A program made the position numbers and the translations under genes. This document shows positions 34,641-43,219 of a DNA stretch of 64,000 bases, in pieces (the stretch's first letter is position 1; the number at the start of each line of letters is the position of its first letter). The DNA lies in contig OZ245729.1 in assembly GCA_965227215.1 (NCBI GenBank), forward strand, positions 3,038,001 through 3,102,000, given 5' to 3'. Below the pieces are notes generated by a model. That model did no database searches, was not told the origin of the DNA, and saw nothing but the letters and a program-made list of their open reading frames with translations. The DNA comes from Gracilimonas sp965227215 (GTDB lineage: Bacteria > Bacteroidota > Rhodothermia > Balneolales > Balneolaceae).

Positions 34641-34667
34641 TTATCGGTTGAATTCGAGAAAACATTA
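34641..34667 (-). promoter_or_regulatory. FliA (sigma-28) promoter of the PAS receptor-like gene
   Basis: On the minus strand TAATGTTT-N11-ACCGATAA, seven of eight bases of the classical sigma-28 -35 TAAAGTTT. The start would lie about 54 bases before the ATG at 34580. Confidence 0.6.
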
Positions 34668-34748
34668 ATTTTTCTGAAGTAATAGAAAGAAGAAAAGAGG
34701 GGGTAGGTTTACAAGAGATAAATAACAGTTATACCGGAAATAAAATAT

Positions 34749-35792
34749 TTATTCCGGCAGGCACAGGCTGAAAGTAATTCCTTCTTTGTCATCATTTTGT
34801 GATAAGAAAATAGTTCCACCCAGTTGATGAGCATAAAGCAGAGCCAGAGACAGCCCAATGCCAAGTCCGTTTGCTTTATCCGTTACAAACGGATCGAATA
34901 TATGTTCAGCAATAGATGCAGGAATGGCCGGCCCGGCGTTAGAAACCTGGATAAGTCGTTCGGATGGGGCAGAAACTGTAACTGTGTGATCAGAACCATG
35001 CTGAAGTCCATTTTGTACTAAAAGCTCAATGATATTCTTGAGGGCGGATGGATTACCCTGTAGTTTCATATCCGGGTCAATAGAGCTCATATTTATTCGC
35101 TCTTGCACATCAGCGGGATAGTCCAGAAGGATACTTTGGAATAATTTCTCTGCTTTAAGTGAAATGAGCTCATCTTCTGCCTGTTCTGTATCGATGCTAT
35201 AAAGTATCTCTAACTCATCCATCATATCATAAAGGTGGTTAAGCCCCTTCTTGACAAGGTTGAAATACTTATCCTGCTTGTCATCATTATTAAGCTCACT
35301 CAGCATATCAACATATCCCGATATACCGGTAAGGGGAGAGCGAAACCGGTGAAGCATAACAGCGATCATATTTTTCCAGGAGGCTAATGTTTCCTCATCC
35401 GGTATTCTGTTCCGGGGTTTGAAAAGAACCAAGGTATATTCTTCCTCTTTCCAGGAAAATGCTCGTTCATCAAAGCCAAGCCATTCATTTTCAATTAAAG
35501 CAACCGGTTCAGGAGAGATGCTATCATCAACTAATGAAATAGCTTCCTCAAAACTCTGACCTATTAAATCGGTGATGTCAGCTGATGGGTGGGTGGTATA
35601 ACAGATTTCACGGTTTTCACGATGTAAAACCAGAATGGGGTGCTTATACCCTTTAAATAGGTCTTTTATGATCTGCATCAATGTATACTCCGAAGTTGTG
35701 TAATGGTAACCATCAATCTGCTTAAATGCATTAACGGGTTTAACTCCCAAATCTGGTTCACAAATTTCTTGCCGTAAAGTCATCATCAACAT
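34749..35792 (-). CDS. Atypical histidine kinase
   Basis: A soluble 347-aa kinase-like protein. A PAS-like N-terminal half is followed by a HisKA-type H box, MLHRFRSPLTGISGY (His148), a dimerisation helix pair and a HATPase_c domain with an N box variant (ELLVQNGLQHG), VSNAGPAIP in place of DxGxG and an intact GLGIGLSLALLYAHQLGG. It is probably able to bind ATP, but the G1 box is altered. A longer frame starts at 35882; I rejected that start because a FliA promoter (35825-35851) lies inside the extra 90 bases. It is divergent from flgB. Confidence 0.75.
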   Translation of the reverse strand: MLMMTLRQEICEPDLGVKPVNAFKQIDGYHYTTSEYTLMQIIKDLFKGYKHPILVLHRENREICYTTHPSADITDLIGQSFEEAISLVDDSISPEPVALIENEWLGFDERAFSWKEEEYTLVLFKPRNRIPDEETLASWKNMIAVMLHRFRSPLTGISGYVDMLSELNNDDKQDKYFNLVKKGLNHLYDMMDELEILYSIDTEQAEDELISLKAEKLFQSILLDYPADVQERINMSSIDPDMKLQGNPSALKNIIELLVQNGLQHGSDHTVTVSAPSERLIQVSNAGPAIPASIAEHIFDPFVTDKANGLGIGLSLALLYAHQLGGTIFLSQNDDKEGITFSLCLPE

Positions 35793-35824
35793 TTGCTGTG
35801 GTTTTGTTCTGCTTGTCTGACCGG

Positions 35825-35851
35825 TTATCAGCGATTCCCCATATACCTTAA
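35825..35851 (-). promoter_or_regulatory. FliA (sigma-28) promoter of the atypical kinase
   Basis: On the minus strand TTAAGGTA-N11-GCTGATAA. The -35 keeps TTAAG and the spacing is exact; one base of the -10 differs. The predicted start is about 26 bases before the ATG at 35792. Confidence 0.58.
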
Positions 35852-35965
35852 ATGAAAACGGAAAGACGGAAAAATTTGCCATGAAGCGGTCAATTCTACT
35901 CTCTTCGTACCGGGTTGTTCCTGAAAAAAATGGAAATCAGGTATTTATGAGAGTTTTAGGTGAGC

Positions 35966-35981
35966 TGGCACAGCAATTGCA
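35966..35981 (+). promoter_or_regulatory. Sigma-54 promoter of the flgB operon
   Basis: TGGCAC-N5-TTGCA is an exact match to the -24/-12 consensus, with GG and GC ten bases apart. Transcription would begin near 35992, about 30 bases before the flgB ATG at 36022. It needs RpoN and an AAA+ activator, neither of which is encoded in the window. Confidence 0.75.
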
Positions 35982-36021
35982 ATTATCCGTGCGAGTGACT
36001 CACAACCAAAGCAAAATTTCA

Positions 36022-36366
36022 ATGAACTTTATCGATAGTAATCACAGTCAAATGCTGGCCAGGGCGATGGATACGTATTCACTTCGCCAGAAAGTGACAG
36101 CTTCTAACATAGCCAATGCCGATACGCCTGATTATAAAAGGCATGAAGTGCTTTTCGAAGAAGAACTTCAGCAGGCTCAGCTGGATGAAGGCATCAGTGG
36201 TATGAAAGCAGTATCACCTTCCATCGTTCAAACAGAAAACAGTGTGACACTGGAAGATGAGATGATAGAGATGGCCGATACACAAATTCGGGTACAAATG
36301 GTTACCCGTTCACTCCGGCACCATTTCAGTCTTCTCAAATCAGGAATTACAGGCATTAACCGATAA
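36022..36366 (+). CDS. flgB: Flagellar basal-body rod protein FlgB
   Basis: A proximal rod subunit of 114 aa, exported through the flagellar type III pathway. The family N terminus YSLRQKVTASNIANADTPDYKR lies close to the start in two adjoining pieces (residues about 16-36), and the C-terminal amphipathic helix is present. The open frame extends back to 35881, but the sigma-54 promoter lies in that extension and FlgB proteins normally begin about 15 residues before the SLRQ motif, so I use the ATG at 36022. It opens the operon of rod, MS-ring, switch, export-ATPase and hook genes. Confidence 0.9.
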   Translation: MNFIDSNHSQMLARAMDTYSLRQKVTASNIANADTPDYKRHEVLFEEELQQAQLDEGISGMKAVSPSIVQTENSVTLEDEMIEMADTQIRVQMVTRSLRHHFSLLKSGITGINR

Positions 36367-36377
36367 AACCTATTCAG

Positions 36378-36878
36378 ATGCTCCCAGATAGATTATCATC
36401 AACATTTCAAACGGCCGCACAAGGCTTGGCTTTACAGCGCGAGCGGATTTCCGTGGCTTCGCAAAATATTGCTAATGCTCAAACGTCTGCACCCGCAGGC
36501 TCCGACAATGTTTATCGGCCAAAGCGGGTACAATCTTTAGCACCGGATCAACAAAAATTTCTGCAGGTACTTTCTGAGAGTGTTTCTTCACTCACAAGAA
36601 CAAACCCAAAGCATATGGCTACCGGTGTGGGCAACCTTCCTAACGGGGAAAAAGCAACAGGGCTGGGTCCAGATTTTCAGGTGACTGAACAGAATAAATT
36701 TCGTTATGAGTACGATCCCAATCACCCCGATGCGGATGAAAACGGAATGGTAAAATATCCTGATATCGATATGGTGCGTGAAATGACCGAGATGGTAAGT
36801 GCCAATCGCCTGTATGAGGCGAACCTGAGCAGTATCGAAGCTGAAAAAGAAATTATTAAACGATCACTGGAGATCTGA
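36378..36878 (+). CDS. flgC: Flagellar basal-body rod protein FlgC
   Basis: A proximal rod subunit of 166 aa. It has the rod/hook N-terminal signature (ERISVASQNIANAQT) and the C-terminal VREMTEMVSANRLYEANLS that pack into a coiled coil. It is slightly longer than many FlgC proteins because of an insert around residues 45-75. It lies 11 bases after flgB and 4 before a small gene that separates it from fliE. Confidence 0.93.
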   Translation: MLPDRLSSTFQTAAQGLALQRERISVASQNIANAQTSAPAGSDNVYRPKRVQSLAPDQQKFLQVLSESVSSLTRTNPKHMATGVGNLPNGEKATGLGPDFQVTEQNKFRYEYDPNHPDADENGMVKYPDIDMVREMTEMVSANRLYEANLSSIEAEKEIIKRSLEI

Positions 36879-36882
36879 CACC

Positions 36883-37116
36883 ATGAACAGCATTAATTCT
36901 ATCTATACCCAACAAGCCGGACAAGTAAGCAGAAATACGGCGCTGAGAAGTGCTGCCGGCTCCCAAGATTTACCCAAACTCACGCAGGACGAATCCTCAC
37001 TGATCAAGGAACAATTCACAGCTGAAAAAAAAGCAGCAATGAATATTTATTCGGTCGATGGGAAAGTGAATCAACACGAGTTGTCGCGCGGAAGAAATAT
37101 AGATACACGGATTTAA
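36883..37116 (+). CDS. Small hypothetical protein between flgC and fliE
   Basis: A 77-aa soluble protein with no recognised domain. It is Ser/Gln-rich at the N terminus, has a central charged helix (LTQDESSLIKEQF region) and ends in RGRNIDTRI. The ATG has GGAG nine bases upstream and directly follows flgC, so it is a genuine operon member. The position suggests a rod-export substrate, chaperone or regulator, but none can be recognised. The C-terminal motif ending in Gly-x-x-Ile-Asp recurs in the 85-aa protein at 54605, possibly by chance. Confidence 0.65.
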   Translation: MNSINSIYTQQAGQVSRNTALRSAAGSQDLPKLTQDESSLIKEQFTAEKKAAMNIYSVDGKVNQHELSRGRNIDTRI

Positions 37117-37140
37117 AAACAGATTTAAAAGACAAAAGCT

Positions 37141-37455
37141 ATGGAAAGCCCAGTACAATTAAGCGGATTACAGGTACCCAAGGATATTGAAATCACCCCA
37201 CGGCATTATGATATCGCCGTAGATGATATTGAAAGAGATTCCTTTGCCGATATGCTTTCAGATGCTATCAACGGGGTAGATACAACGATGAAAACATCTG
37301 AATCTAAGATGCAGGATTACGTTGCCGGTAAAACTGATAATGTAGCGGACGTGATGATTTCCATGCAGCGAGCACAGCTCAGTTTCCAGATGATGGTGGA
37401 AGTGCGTAATAAAGCCATCGAGACCTACAATGAAATTAGCAGAATGCAAATATAA
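37141..37455 (+). CDS. fliE: Flagellar hook-basal body protein FliE
   Basis: A 104-aa adaptor joining the MS ring to the rod. The family core is visible: SFADMLSDAINGVDTTMKTS, then GKTDNVADVMISMQRAQLSF and the C-terminal EVRNKAIETYNEISRMQI segments. Length is normal. It follows the 77-aa gene by 24 bases and precedes fliF by 12. Confidence 0.93.
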   Translation: MESPVQLSGLQVPKDIEITPRHYDIAVDDIERDSFADMLSDAINGVDTTMKTSESKMQDYVAGKTDNVADVMISMQRAQLSFQMMVEVRNKAIETYNEISRMQI

Positions 37456-37467
37456 GGACGTCCCTAA

Positions 37468-39117
37468 ATGAATAAGTATGTAGAAAGTTTTCAAGAGTTT
37501 TTTGGTCCGCTGAGTAATGCACAGCGTGCCATGTTTGTGGTGCTGATGCTGGTGGTTCTCACTATCATTGGTGGGGTGTTTTACTGGTCTCAACAAGAGG
37601 AAAATGTTCTTTTGTTTGGATCACTTCAACCGGAAGTAGCCCAGGAAATTGTAACCGAGCTTAATAATCGGGGGATCAACTACGAGCTGCAGGAAAGCGG
37701 ACGTGCCATTTATGTTGCCAGTGATAAGGTGCATGAACTGCGTTTGGAACTTGCACCCATGGGGGGAAGCTTCTCGGATGTGAAAGGCTACGAACTTTTT
37801 GATACCAATGCATTGGGTATGACCGACTTTATGCAACAGGTAAATAAAAAGAGAGCCCTCGAGGGTGAGTTGGCCCGCTCCATCAACAGCCTGGAGCAGG
37901 TCGAGTTTTCCCGAATTCACCTGGTACTGCCTGAGCGTTCTCCTTTTGAGGAAGTATCGGTGGAAGCTTCAGCTTCGGTAATCCTGAATCTGAAGAAAGG
38001 TCAGGCTCTTAAGAAAGAACAAATTGAAGGAATAACGGCTCTGATTGCCGGTAGTGTGGAAGGGCTGGAATCGGCTAACGTAACCGTATTGGATCAGGCC
38101 GGAAACAGGCTGACGGATGAAATTGACTATGAGTCTGAACTCGCTTTCGGTTCAACCCAAATGCAGCTGCGCCAAAAAACGGAAGCATACCTGACCGAAC
38201 GTGGACAGTCGATGCTGGACCGTGTACTGGGTGCTGGGAATAGTATCCTTCGCGTTTCTGTGGAGCACGATTTTGACCGAATTGTGCGGGAGTCTGATTT
38301 AATTGACCCGGACAGCCGAACGGTAATTTCGGAAGAGAAGAGAGAGCAAACCAATAATGACGAAGTTATGGAGCCGGTTGCGGGTGGCATCACCAATAAC
38401 AATCAGGCCGGTTCGGTTGTGGTTGCCAGCAACAACAACGGTTCTACGGTACAAACCAGGAATTATGAAGTAAACCGTACGCGGGAAGTTTTTGAAAAAA
38501 CGCAGGGTGAGTTAAAGATGGTCTCCGCTTCAGTACTGCTCAACTATAAGCAGCGTTTTGAAAATGGTGAAGACGGGGAGCAGACACTGGTGAGTGAGCC
38601 TTACTCGGAGCAGGAAGTAGAGGAATTTAAGGAAGTAGTAAAAGTGGCATTGGGAATTCAGGATGATCGCGGAGACCAGCTTACCGTTAAGCAGGTTGAG
38701 TTTTTCGATAAGCACCCGATCGACAGCGGAGACTTTTTTACCGGCCAGCCTACTTTTACCAACAACATTTTGCGATGGTCTCTCATTGGGATCACCTTCG
38801 TAGTCGTAATTCTGCTGATCAACAGCCTTAAGAAGAAGCCGGGAATGGATGAAATGAAGACCGTGAGCAATTTTGAAGCGGACGATCAGCTTGAAGGCGG
38901 TGAGAAACAAGGTTCATTGCCCGGAGAAAGCTCGGCAACAAATCAGCTTGAAGGAGCCGGAGGAACAGAAGGTGCATCGGGTGAAGGGGGTGAAGAACAG
39001 GCCAAGCAGCTTCCGGAGAAGAAATACAACAAAGACGAAATCGTGAATTTTGTTGAGTTGAAACCGGCTGAAGCCGCACAGGTTATGAGAGCAATGATAG
39101 CATCAGAAGAAAATTAA
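37468..39117 (+). CDS. fliF: Flagellar MS-ring protein FliF
   Basis: A 549-aa inner-membrane ring protein. First membrane helix at about 21-42, periplasmic ring-building domains with VLPERSPF and the NYEVNRTREVFE segment, second helix at about 430-450, and a cytoplasmic C-terminal tail that binds FliG (final acidic and KPAEAAQVMRAMI portion). Between the ring domains and the second helix is the expected variable loop. AAGGACG precedes the ATG. It lies 11 bases upstream of fliG. Confidence 0.95.
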   Translation: MNKYVESFQEFFGPLSNAQRAMFVVLMLVVLTIIGGVFYWSQQEENVLLFGSLQPEVAQEIVTELNNRGINYELQESGRAIYVASDKVHELRLELAPMGGSFSDVKGYELFDTNALGMTDFMQQVNKKRALEGELARSINSLEQVEFSRIHLVLPERSPFEEVSVEASASVILNLKKGQALKKEQIEGITALIAGSVEGLESANVTVLDQAGNRLTDEIDYESELAFGSTQMQLRQKTEAYLTERGQSMLDRVLGAGNSILRVSVEHDFDRIVRESDLIDPDSRTVISEEKREQTNNDEVMEPVAGGITNNNQAGSVVVASNNNGSTVQTRNYEVNRTREVFEKTQGELKMVSASVLLNYKQRFENGEDGEQTLVSEPYSEQEVEEFKEVVKVALGIQDDRGDQLTVKQVEFFDKHPIDSGDFFTGQPTFTNNILRWSLIGITFVVVILLINSLKKKPGMDEMKTVSNFEADDQLEGGEKQGSLPGESSATNQLEGAGGTEGASGEGGEEQAKQLPEKKYNKDEIVNFVELKPAEAAQVMRAMIASEEN

Positions 39118-39128
39118 CAAAGAAAAAA

Positions 39129-40172
39129 ATGGCAGCTACTACAAAAAGTAAATCAGGTATTTTTAGTGATGTGTCGGATTTAACCGGCATCCAAAAAGCC
39201 GCTGTGTTCATTATGAGTATCGGTACTCGTACGGCGGCAACCATGATGAAATCACTCAGTGAAAGCGAGATTGAAAAAATTACCCTTGAGATTGCAAAAA
39301 TTAAGGATGTAAAAGCGGAAGTCGTGGACGCTGTTTTGCAGGAATACTACGCTCTGATGGAGGTGAAGCAGTACATGCTGAATGGCGGTGTGGATGCTGC
39401 AGAAGACCTTTTGGCTCAATTAGGTGACAGTGCTAATTCAGAGAAGATGCTCAAACGGCTTAAAGCACAGTCAGGTAGTTCGGTTTTTGACGAGTTTCAG
39501 CAAACCAAAATCACTCAAATCGCATCGTTTATTCAGAACGAACACCCGCAAGTGGCTGCCCTTATTTTTTCTCAGCTTCATGTGGAGAAATCGGCTGAAA
39601 TACTTGGATATCTCGACAAAGAACTGCAAGCCGATATCGTATACCGTCTGGCCAGTATGGATAAAATTTCCATGGAGGTAATCGAGGAAATTGAAGAAGT
39701 AATTAAAGAGCATATGGGGGGCATGGATACCTTGGGCGACCGTGTGAAAAGCGGAACCAATATCGTGGCCCAGATCCTTAACGGTTCGGATATCACCGTT
39801 GAACGCCATGTACTGGATACCATTCGCGACAGAGACGAGCAAATGGCCAGCGATATCAAAGAGCAAATGTTCCTCTTCGAGGATATTCTGCACTTCGACG
39901 ACCGTACCGTTCAGCTCATCATCAACGAGATGGAAAAAGCCGATATGGTTATGGGACTCAAAGGCGTGGAAGAAGCCCTGGCCAACAAGTTCCTCAAAAA
40001 CATGTCGAATCGTGCAGCCGATATGCTGCGTGAGGATATGGATGCCCTTGGTCCGGTAGCATTGAAGGATGTGAAAGAAGCTCAACAGCGAATTATCAAG
40101 AAGATTAAAGAGCTGGAAGAAGACGGACAGATTTCTACCCGTAAGATGGATGAAGAAGAGATAGTTGAATAA
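39129..40172 (+). CDS. fliG: Flagellar motor switch protein FliG
   Basis: A 347-aa rotor protein with N-terminal (FliF-binding), middle (NEHPQVAALIFSQL, the EHPQ motif) and C-terminal torque domains. The C-terminal domain keeps the charged helix (MFLFEDILHFDDRTVQLII) that interacts with the MotA loop encoded at 47.6 kb. Normal length and no truncation, so torque generation should be conventional. Confidence 0.95.
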   Translation: MAATTKSKSGIFSDVSDLTGIQKAAVFIMSIGTRTAATMMKSLSESEIEKITLEIAKIKDVKAEVVDAVLQEYYALMEVKQYMLNGGVDAAEDLLAQLGDSANSEKMLKRLKAQSGSSVFDEFQQTKITQIASFIQNEHPQVAALIFSQLHVEKSAEILGYLDKELQADIVYRLASMDKISMEVIEEIEEVIKEHMGGMDTLGDRVKSGTNIVAQILNGSDITVERHVLDTIRDRDEQMASDIKEQMFLFEDILHFDDRTVQLIINEMEKADMVMGLKGVEEALANKFLKNMSNRAADMLREDMDALGPVALKDVKEAQQRIIKKIKELEEDGQISTRKMDEEEIVE

Positions 40173-40178
40173 GGCAGT

Positions 40179-40865
40179 ATGAGAACTCAGAAGGTCTTAC
40201 AAAATAATCAAATAAGCTGGTTTGGTGAGGGCAGTAAGCGCCTCAATTACCAGATGATTTTTAATGAAAGCGAGGTTAAAAAAGAAGAAGATGAATACAC
40301 GGAAGAAACGACAGATATTAATGAGCTACTTGATGAAAGAGATGCCCGTTGGAAAAGAAAACTGGAACAGGTTCGCTCTGAAGCTTACACTGAAGGATTT
40401 AATGCAGGCCAGACTGAAGGCATAGAAACAGCCCGGGCCGAAATTGATCAAAAAATAGGTGTTATCCGGCAGGCTCTAAGTGAAGCTCATACCGAGTGGA
40501 AAGTAAGGCAGGAAATGCTTGAGCCCGGCCTGTTGGACATGGTATTCGAAATCAGTGAGTCCATTTTGGGTATTCCGGTTGAAAACCCGGCAATCAGAGC
40601 ATCCTTGGAAGAAAAATTAGCTCCTCTTTTGCAAAAGATTAATGAACAGTCGAAGCCCATTCTGTGGGTATGCGAAAGTGACCTGGAATATGTGCAGGCA
40701 CTAAAGGACGATTTTTCCAAGAGCATGGTGCTGAACATCCAGACCTCAGAAGAATGTAACCCCGGCGAGTTTAAGCTGGAAACCCAGGAAGAAACAGTAG
40801 TTCACAATTTCAGGGAAATGCTGAATGAATTTAAAAAGACTTTAGCTCTCCCTTCATGGAAATAG
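40179..40865 (+). CDS. fliH: Flagellar export ATPase regulator FliH
   Basis: A 228-aa stator of the export ATPase. The acidic N terminus is followed by a segment with small-residue spacing (AYTEGFNAGQTEGIETA) of the GxxxG-like type usual in FliH, and the C-terminal domain (about 120-228) resembles the FliH/HrpE/V-ATPase E family. It overlaps fliI by 10 bases. FliH proteins diverge strongly, so the call rests partly on position between fliG and fliI. Confidence 0.85.
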   Translation: MRTQKVLQNNQISWFGEGSKRLNYQMIFNESEVKKEEDEYTEETTDINELLDERDARWKRKLEQVRSEAYTEGFNAGQTEGIETARAEIDQKIGVIRQALSEAHTEWKVRQEMLEPGLLDMVFEISESILGIPVENPAIRASLEEKLAPLLQKINEQSKPILWVCESDLEYVQALKDDFSKSMVLNIQTSEECNPGEFKLETQEETVVHNFREMLNEFKKTLALPSWK

Positions 40866-42190
40866 CCGAAATGCCATCCCTCCAAAAACACTTTGACACC
40901 ATTCGCGGTAAAATCAGCGGAGAGCTGAATGAGGTAAAGCGATATGGGAAAGTATCTTCCATCATTGGAACCATTATTGAATGTACCGGATTGGAAGCTT
41001 CGGTTGGAGAGGTTTACGGTATTCATACGGTAATGGGTACTGTAGTTCCCGCTGAGGTAGTAGGCTTGAAAGAAGGTAAAACCCTGCTGATGCCATACGA
41101 CCGTGTTGTTGGTATGAAAGCCGGCTGCAAAGTAGAAAGTATGGGACAATCGCTGAATGTGCCCGTGGGATTTGAGATGCTGGGCCGGGTTGTGGACACC
41201 AACGCCGAACCCATTGACAATAAAGGCTCAATCCGGACAACCGGGCAAATGCCGGTGCATAACGATCCTCCCGCTCCCTTAGATCGTGCCCCTATTGATG
41301 ATATTATGTTTACGGGTATCCGGGCGCTTGATGCGTTGAATACGGTAGGAACCGGACAGCGAATCGGCCTTTTTGCCGGATCCGGTGTGGGTAAATCTGT
41401 TCTAATGGGGATGATAGCCAAGCATTCTTCCGCAGATATTAATGTTATTGCTCTGATTGGTGAGCGTGGTCGTGAAGTTCAGGAATTTATCCACGATACC
41501 CTGGGTGAAGAAGGGCTGGCACGTTCGGTTGTGGTGGCGGCAACTTCAGACAGCGCGGCTATGAGTCGGGTAAAAGGAGCATTTACCGCAACGGCAATTG
41601 CAGAATATTTCCGCGACCAAGGAAAAAATGTCCTCTTGATGATGGATTCTGTGACCCGGGTTGCCATGGCCCAAAGAGAAATTGGCCTTGCATCCGGAGA
41701 GCCTCCAACCACCAAAGGATACACCCCAAGTGTGTTCACCATTCTCCCAAAATTGCTTGAACGACCGGGTAAAACACATAAGGGAAGCATCACCGGACTG
41801 TACACGGTTTTGGTTGATAATGATGATATGAATGAGCCTATTGCGGATGCCGTTCGGTCTATTTTAGATGGCCATATCGTGCTTTCCCGACGATTAGCGC
41901 ATAAAAATCATTATCCGGCCATCGATATTCTCGAAAGTATTTCCCGGGTTATGACCAAGATTGTAACGCCCGAACAACAACAAATTGCGATGAAAGCCCG
42001 CGAGCTTTTGGCAACCTATCGGGAGGCCGAAGACCTGATCAATATTGGTGCTTATGTGAAAGGTTCCAACCCAAAAATTGATGAATCCATAAAAAAACAT
42101 CCGGGTTTGGAATCATTTTTGATACAGGACTTAAACGAAACAGATTTCAGCGATGATCTCTGGGATACGCTAAAGAAAATTCTTGAATAA
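40856..42190 (+). CDS. fliI: Flagellum-specific ATP synthase FliI
   Basis: A 444-aa hexameric ATPase that energises export. It has the Walker A FAGSGVGKS, the GERGREVQEF segment, Walker B LLMMDSVTR and the C-terminal helical domain. Length is normal. The ATG at 40856 overlaps the end of fliH. Together with FliH and FliJ it feeds substrates to the FlhA/FlhB/FliPQR gate encoded in this window. Confidence 0.95.
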   Translation: MEIAEMPSLQKHFDTIRGKISGELNEVKRYGKVSSIIGTIIECTGLEASVGEVYGIHTVMGTVVPAEVVGLKEGKTLLMPYDRVVGMKAGCKVESMGQSLNVPVGFEMLGRVVDTNAEPIDNKGSIRTTGQMPVHNDPPAPLDRAPIDDIMFTGIRALDALNTVGTGQRIGLFAGSGVGKSVLMGMIAKHSSADINVIALIGERGREVQEFIHDTLGEEGLARSVVVAATSDSAAMSRVKGAFTATAIAEYFRDQGKNVLLMMDSVTRVAMAQREIGLASGEPPTTKGYTPSVFTILPKLLERPGKTHKGSITGLYTVLVDNDDMNEPIADAVRSILDGHIVLSRRLAHKNHYPAIDILESISRVMTKIVTPEQQQIAMKARELLATYREAEDLINIGAYVKGSNPKIDESIKKHPGLESFLIQDLNETDFSDDLWDTLKKILE

Positions 42191-42208
42191 AAATCACAGG
42201 CAACAGAC

Positions 42209-42637
42209 ATGAAATTCAAATTCTCTCTTGCACCGGTTCTTAAAGTTCGGAAACACCAAGAAAAGCTGCAGAAGCAAAAGCTGGCAGAACAAGTTTCCAA
42301 AAAGCAAAAGATCAGTGATGTACGTGACGACGTGCAGGGAAAATTGAAAACCTTTCTGGACAATGCTGAGGATAACACCGTGGAGAATATCCATATGATC
42401 AGAAGAAGATCGGCTCACCTGCAACAGGTACACCAGAAAATTGAAAATCTGAGTCGGGATCTTGATAAGGCTGAGGTTGAAGTTTCCAAAGAAAGAGAAA
42501 AACTGGCCACGGCTTATAAGAATCTTCACATCCTCGAGAAAGTGAAAGAATTTGAAAAAGGTCTTTTTTCGGAACGTGTGGCCAAAGACGAACAGAAATT
42601 TATGGATGAAATTGCCACTCAATCATTTAGCCGTTAA
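42209..42637 (+). CDS. fliJ: Flagellar export protein FliJ
   Basis: A 142-aa protein that is almost entirely a charged coiled coil (heptads from about 15 to 115), opening with MKFKFSLAPVLKVRKHQE, the usual FliJ beginning. It acts as the central stalk of the FliI ring and as a chaperone-recycling factor. Its place between fliI and a motE-like gene fits. Confidence 0.85.
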   Translation: MKFKFSLAPVLKVRKHQEKLQKQKLAEQVSKKQKISDVRDDVQGKLKTFLDNAEDNTVENIHMIRRRSAHLQQVHQKIENLSRDLDKAEVEVSKEREKLATAYKNLHILEKVKEFEKGLFSERVAKDEQKFMDEIATQSFSR

Positions 42638-42640
42638 ACG

Positions 42641-43219
42641 ATGAATAAAGCAGTAATTATAAAAATTGCGGGTTTAATAACAGTGCCATTGTTGGTGATG
42701 ATTGTTGCCATGTATTTCCTGTATCCATATATCAATAAGGAAGATTATCAGGGGCTAGTACAAGCACAGGAAGAAAAGTTGGATGCTGAATTCGAAAAGC
42801 TGGGATTCCCTCCCCGGGAAGATTCATTGGTTGCAGTTTTATCCGATACCGTGATGGTGATGGATTCAGTAGCGGTTGATACCCTGGTTAGCGATGAGCT
42901 ACAGCTGGCACTGGAAGAAAATACCCGCTTGCACAAAAGAGTGGATTCTCTGATTGCTGAGATCGAAGTGCTTAAAGCAAATCAGCCGGAAGAACCGGAT
43001 ATGGAAGAAATTCAGGAACTGAGTAAAGAAGAGTTTGCCCAACGCATTAAAAGTTTATTGAACCTGGAGGAAGATGATTTGGGGCCTATTCTGGAAAAAA
43101 TGACCAGTGAACAACTGGTACGTCTTTATAACGGGGGAGGCACTATCCAGCGGGAAAAAATTCTGCGGTCGCTGAACTCTGATAAGGCAGCCAAACTTAT
43201 GACGGAGATCATGTTATGA
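42641..43219 (+). CDS. MotE-like membrane-anchored coiled-coil protein
   Basis: A 192-aa protein with one N-terminal membrane helix (about 7-29), a coiled-coil stretch (about 85-115) and a C-terminal MgtE-N-like helical domain (about 125-192). Proteins of this plan next to fliJ and fliK are annotated as MotE-like flagellar chaperones; MotE of Sinorhizobium helps MotC. Its last codons overlap the fliK start (ATGA). The exact function is not established for this group. Confidence 0.7.
   Translation: MNKAVIIKIAGLITVPLLVMIVAMYFLYPYINKEDYQGLVQAQEEKLDAEFEKLGFPPREDSLVAVLSDTVMVMDSVAVDTLVSDELQLALEENTRLHKRVDSLIAEIEVLKANQPEEPDMEEIQELSKEEFAQRIKSLLNLEEDDLGPILEKMTSEQLVRLYNGGGTIQREKILRSLNSDKAAKLMTEIML

Noticed and set aside
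35793..36021. Longer starts for flgB (35881) and for the divergent kinase (35882).
   Set aside because: The two extended frames would overlap each other, and each would swallow its own promoter (sigma-54 at 35966, FliA at 35825). The shorter starts also fit the FlgB family.
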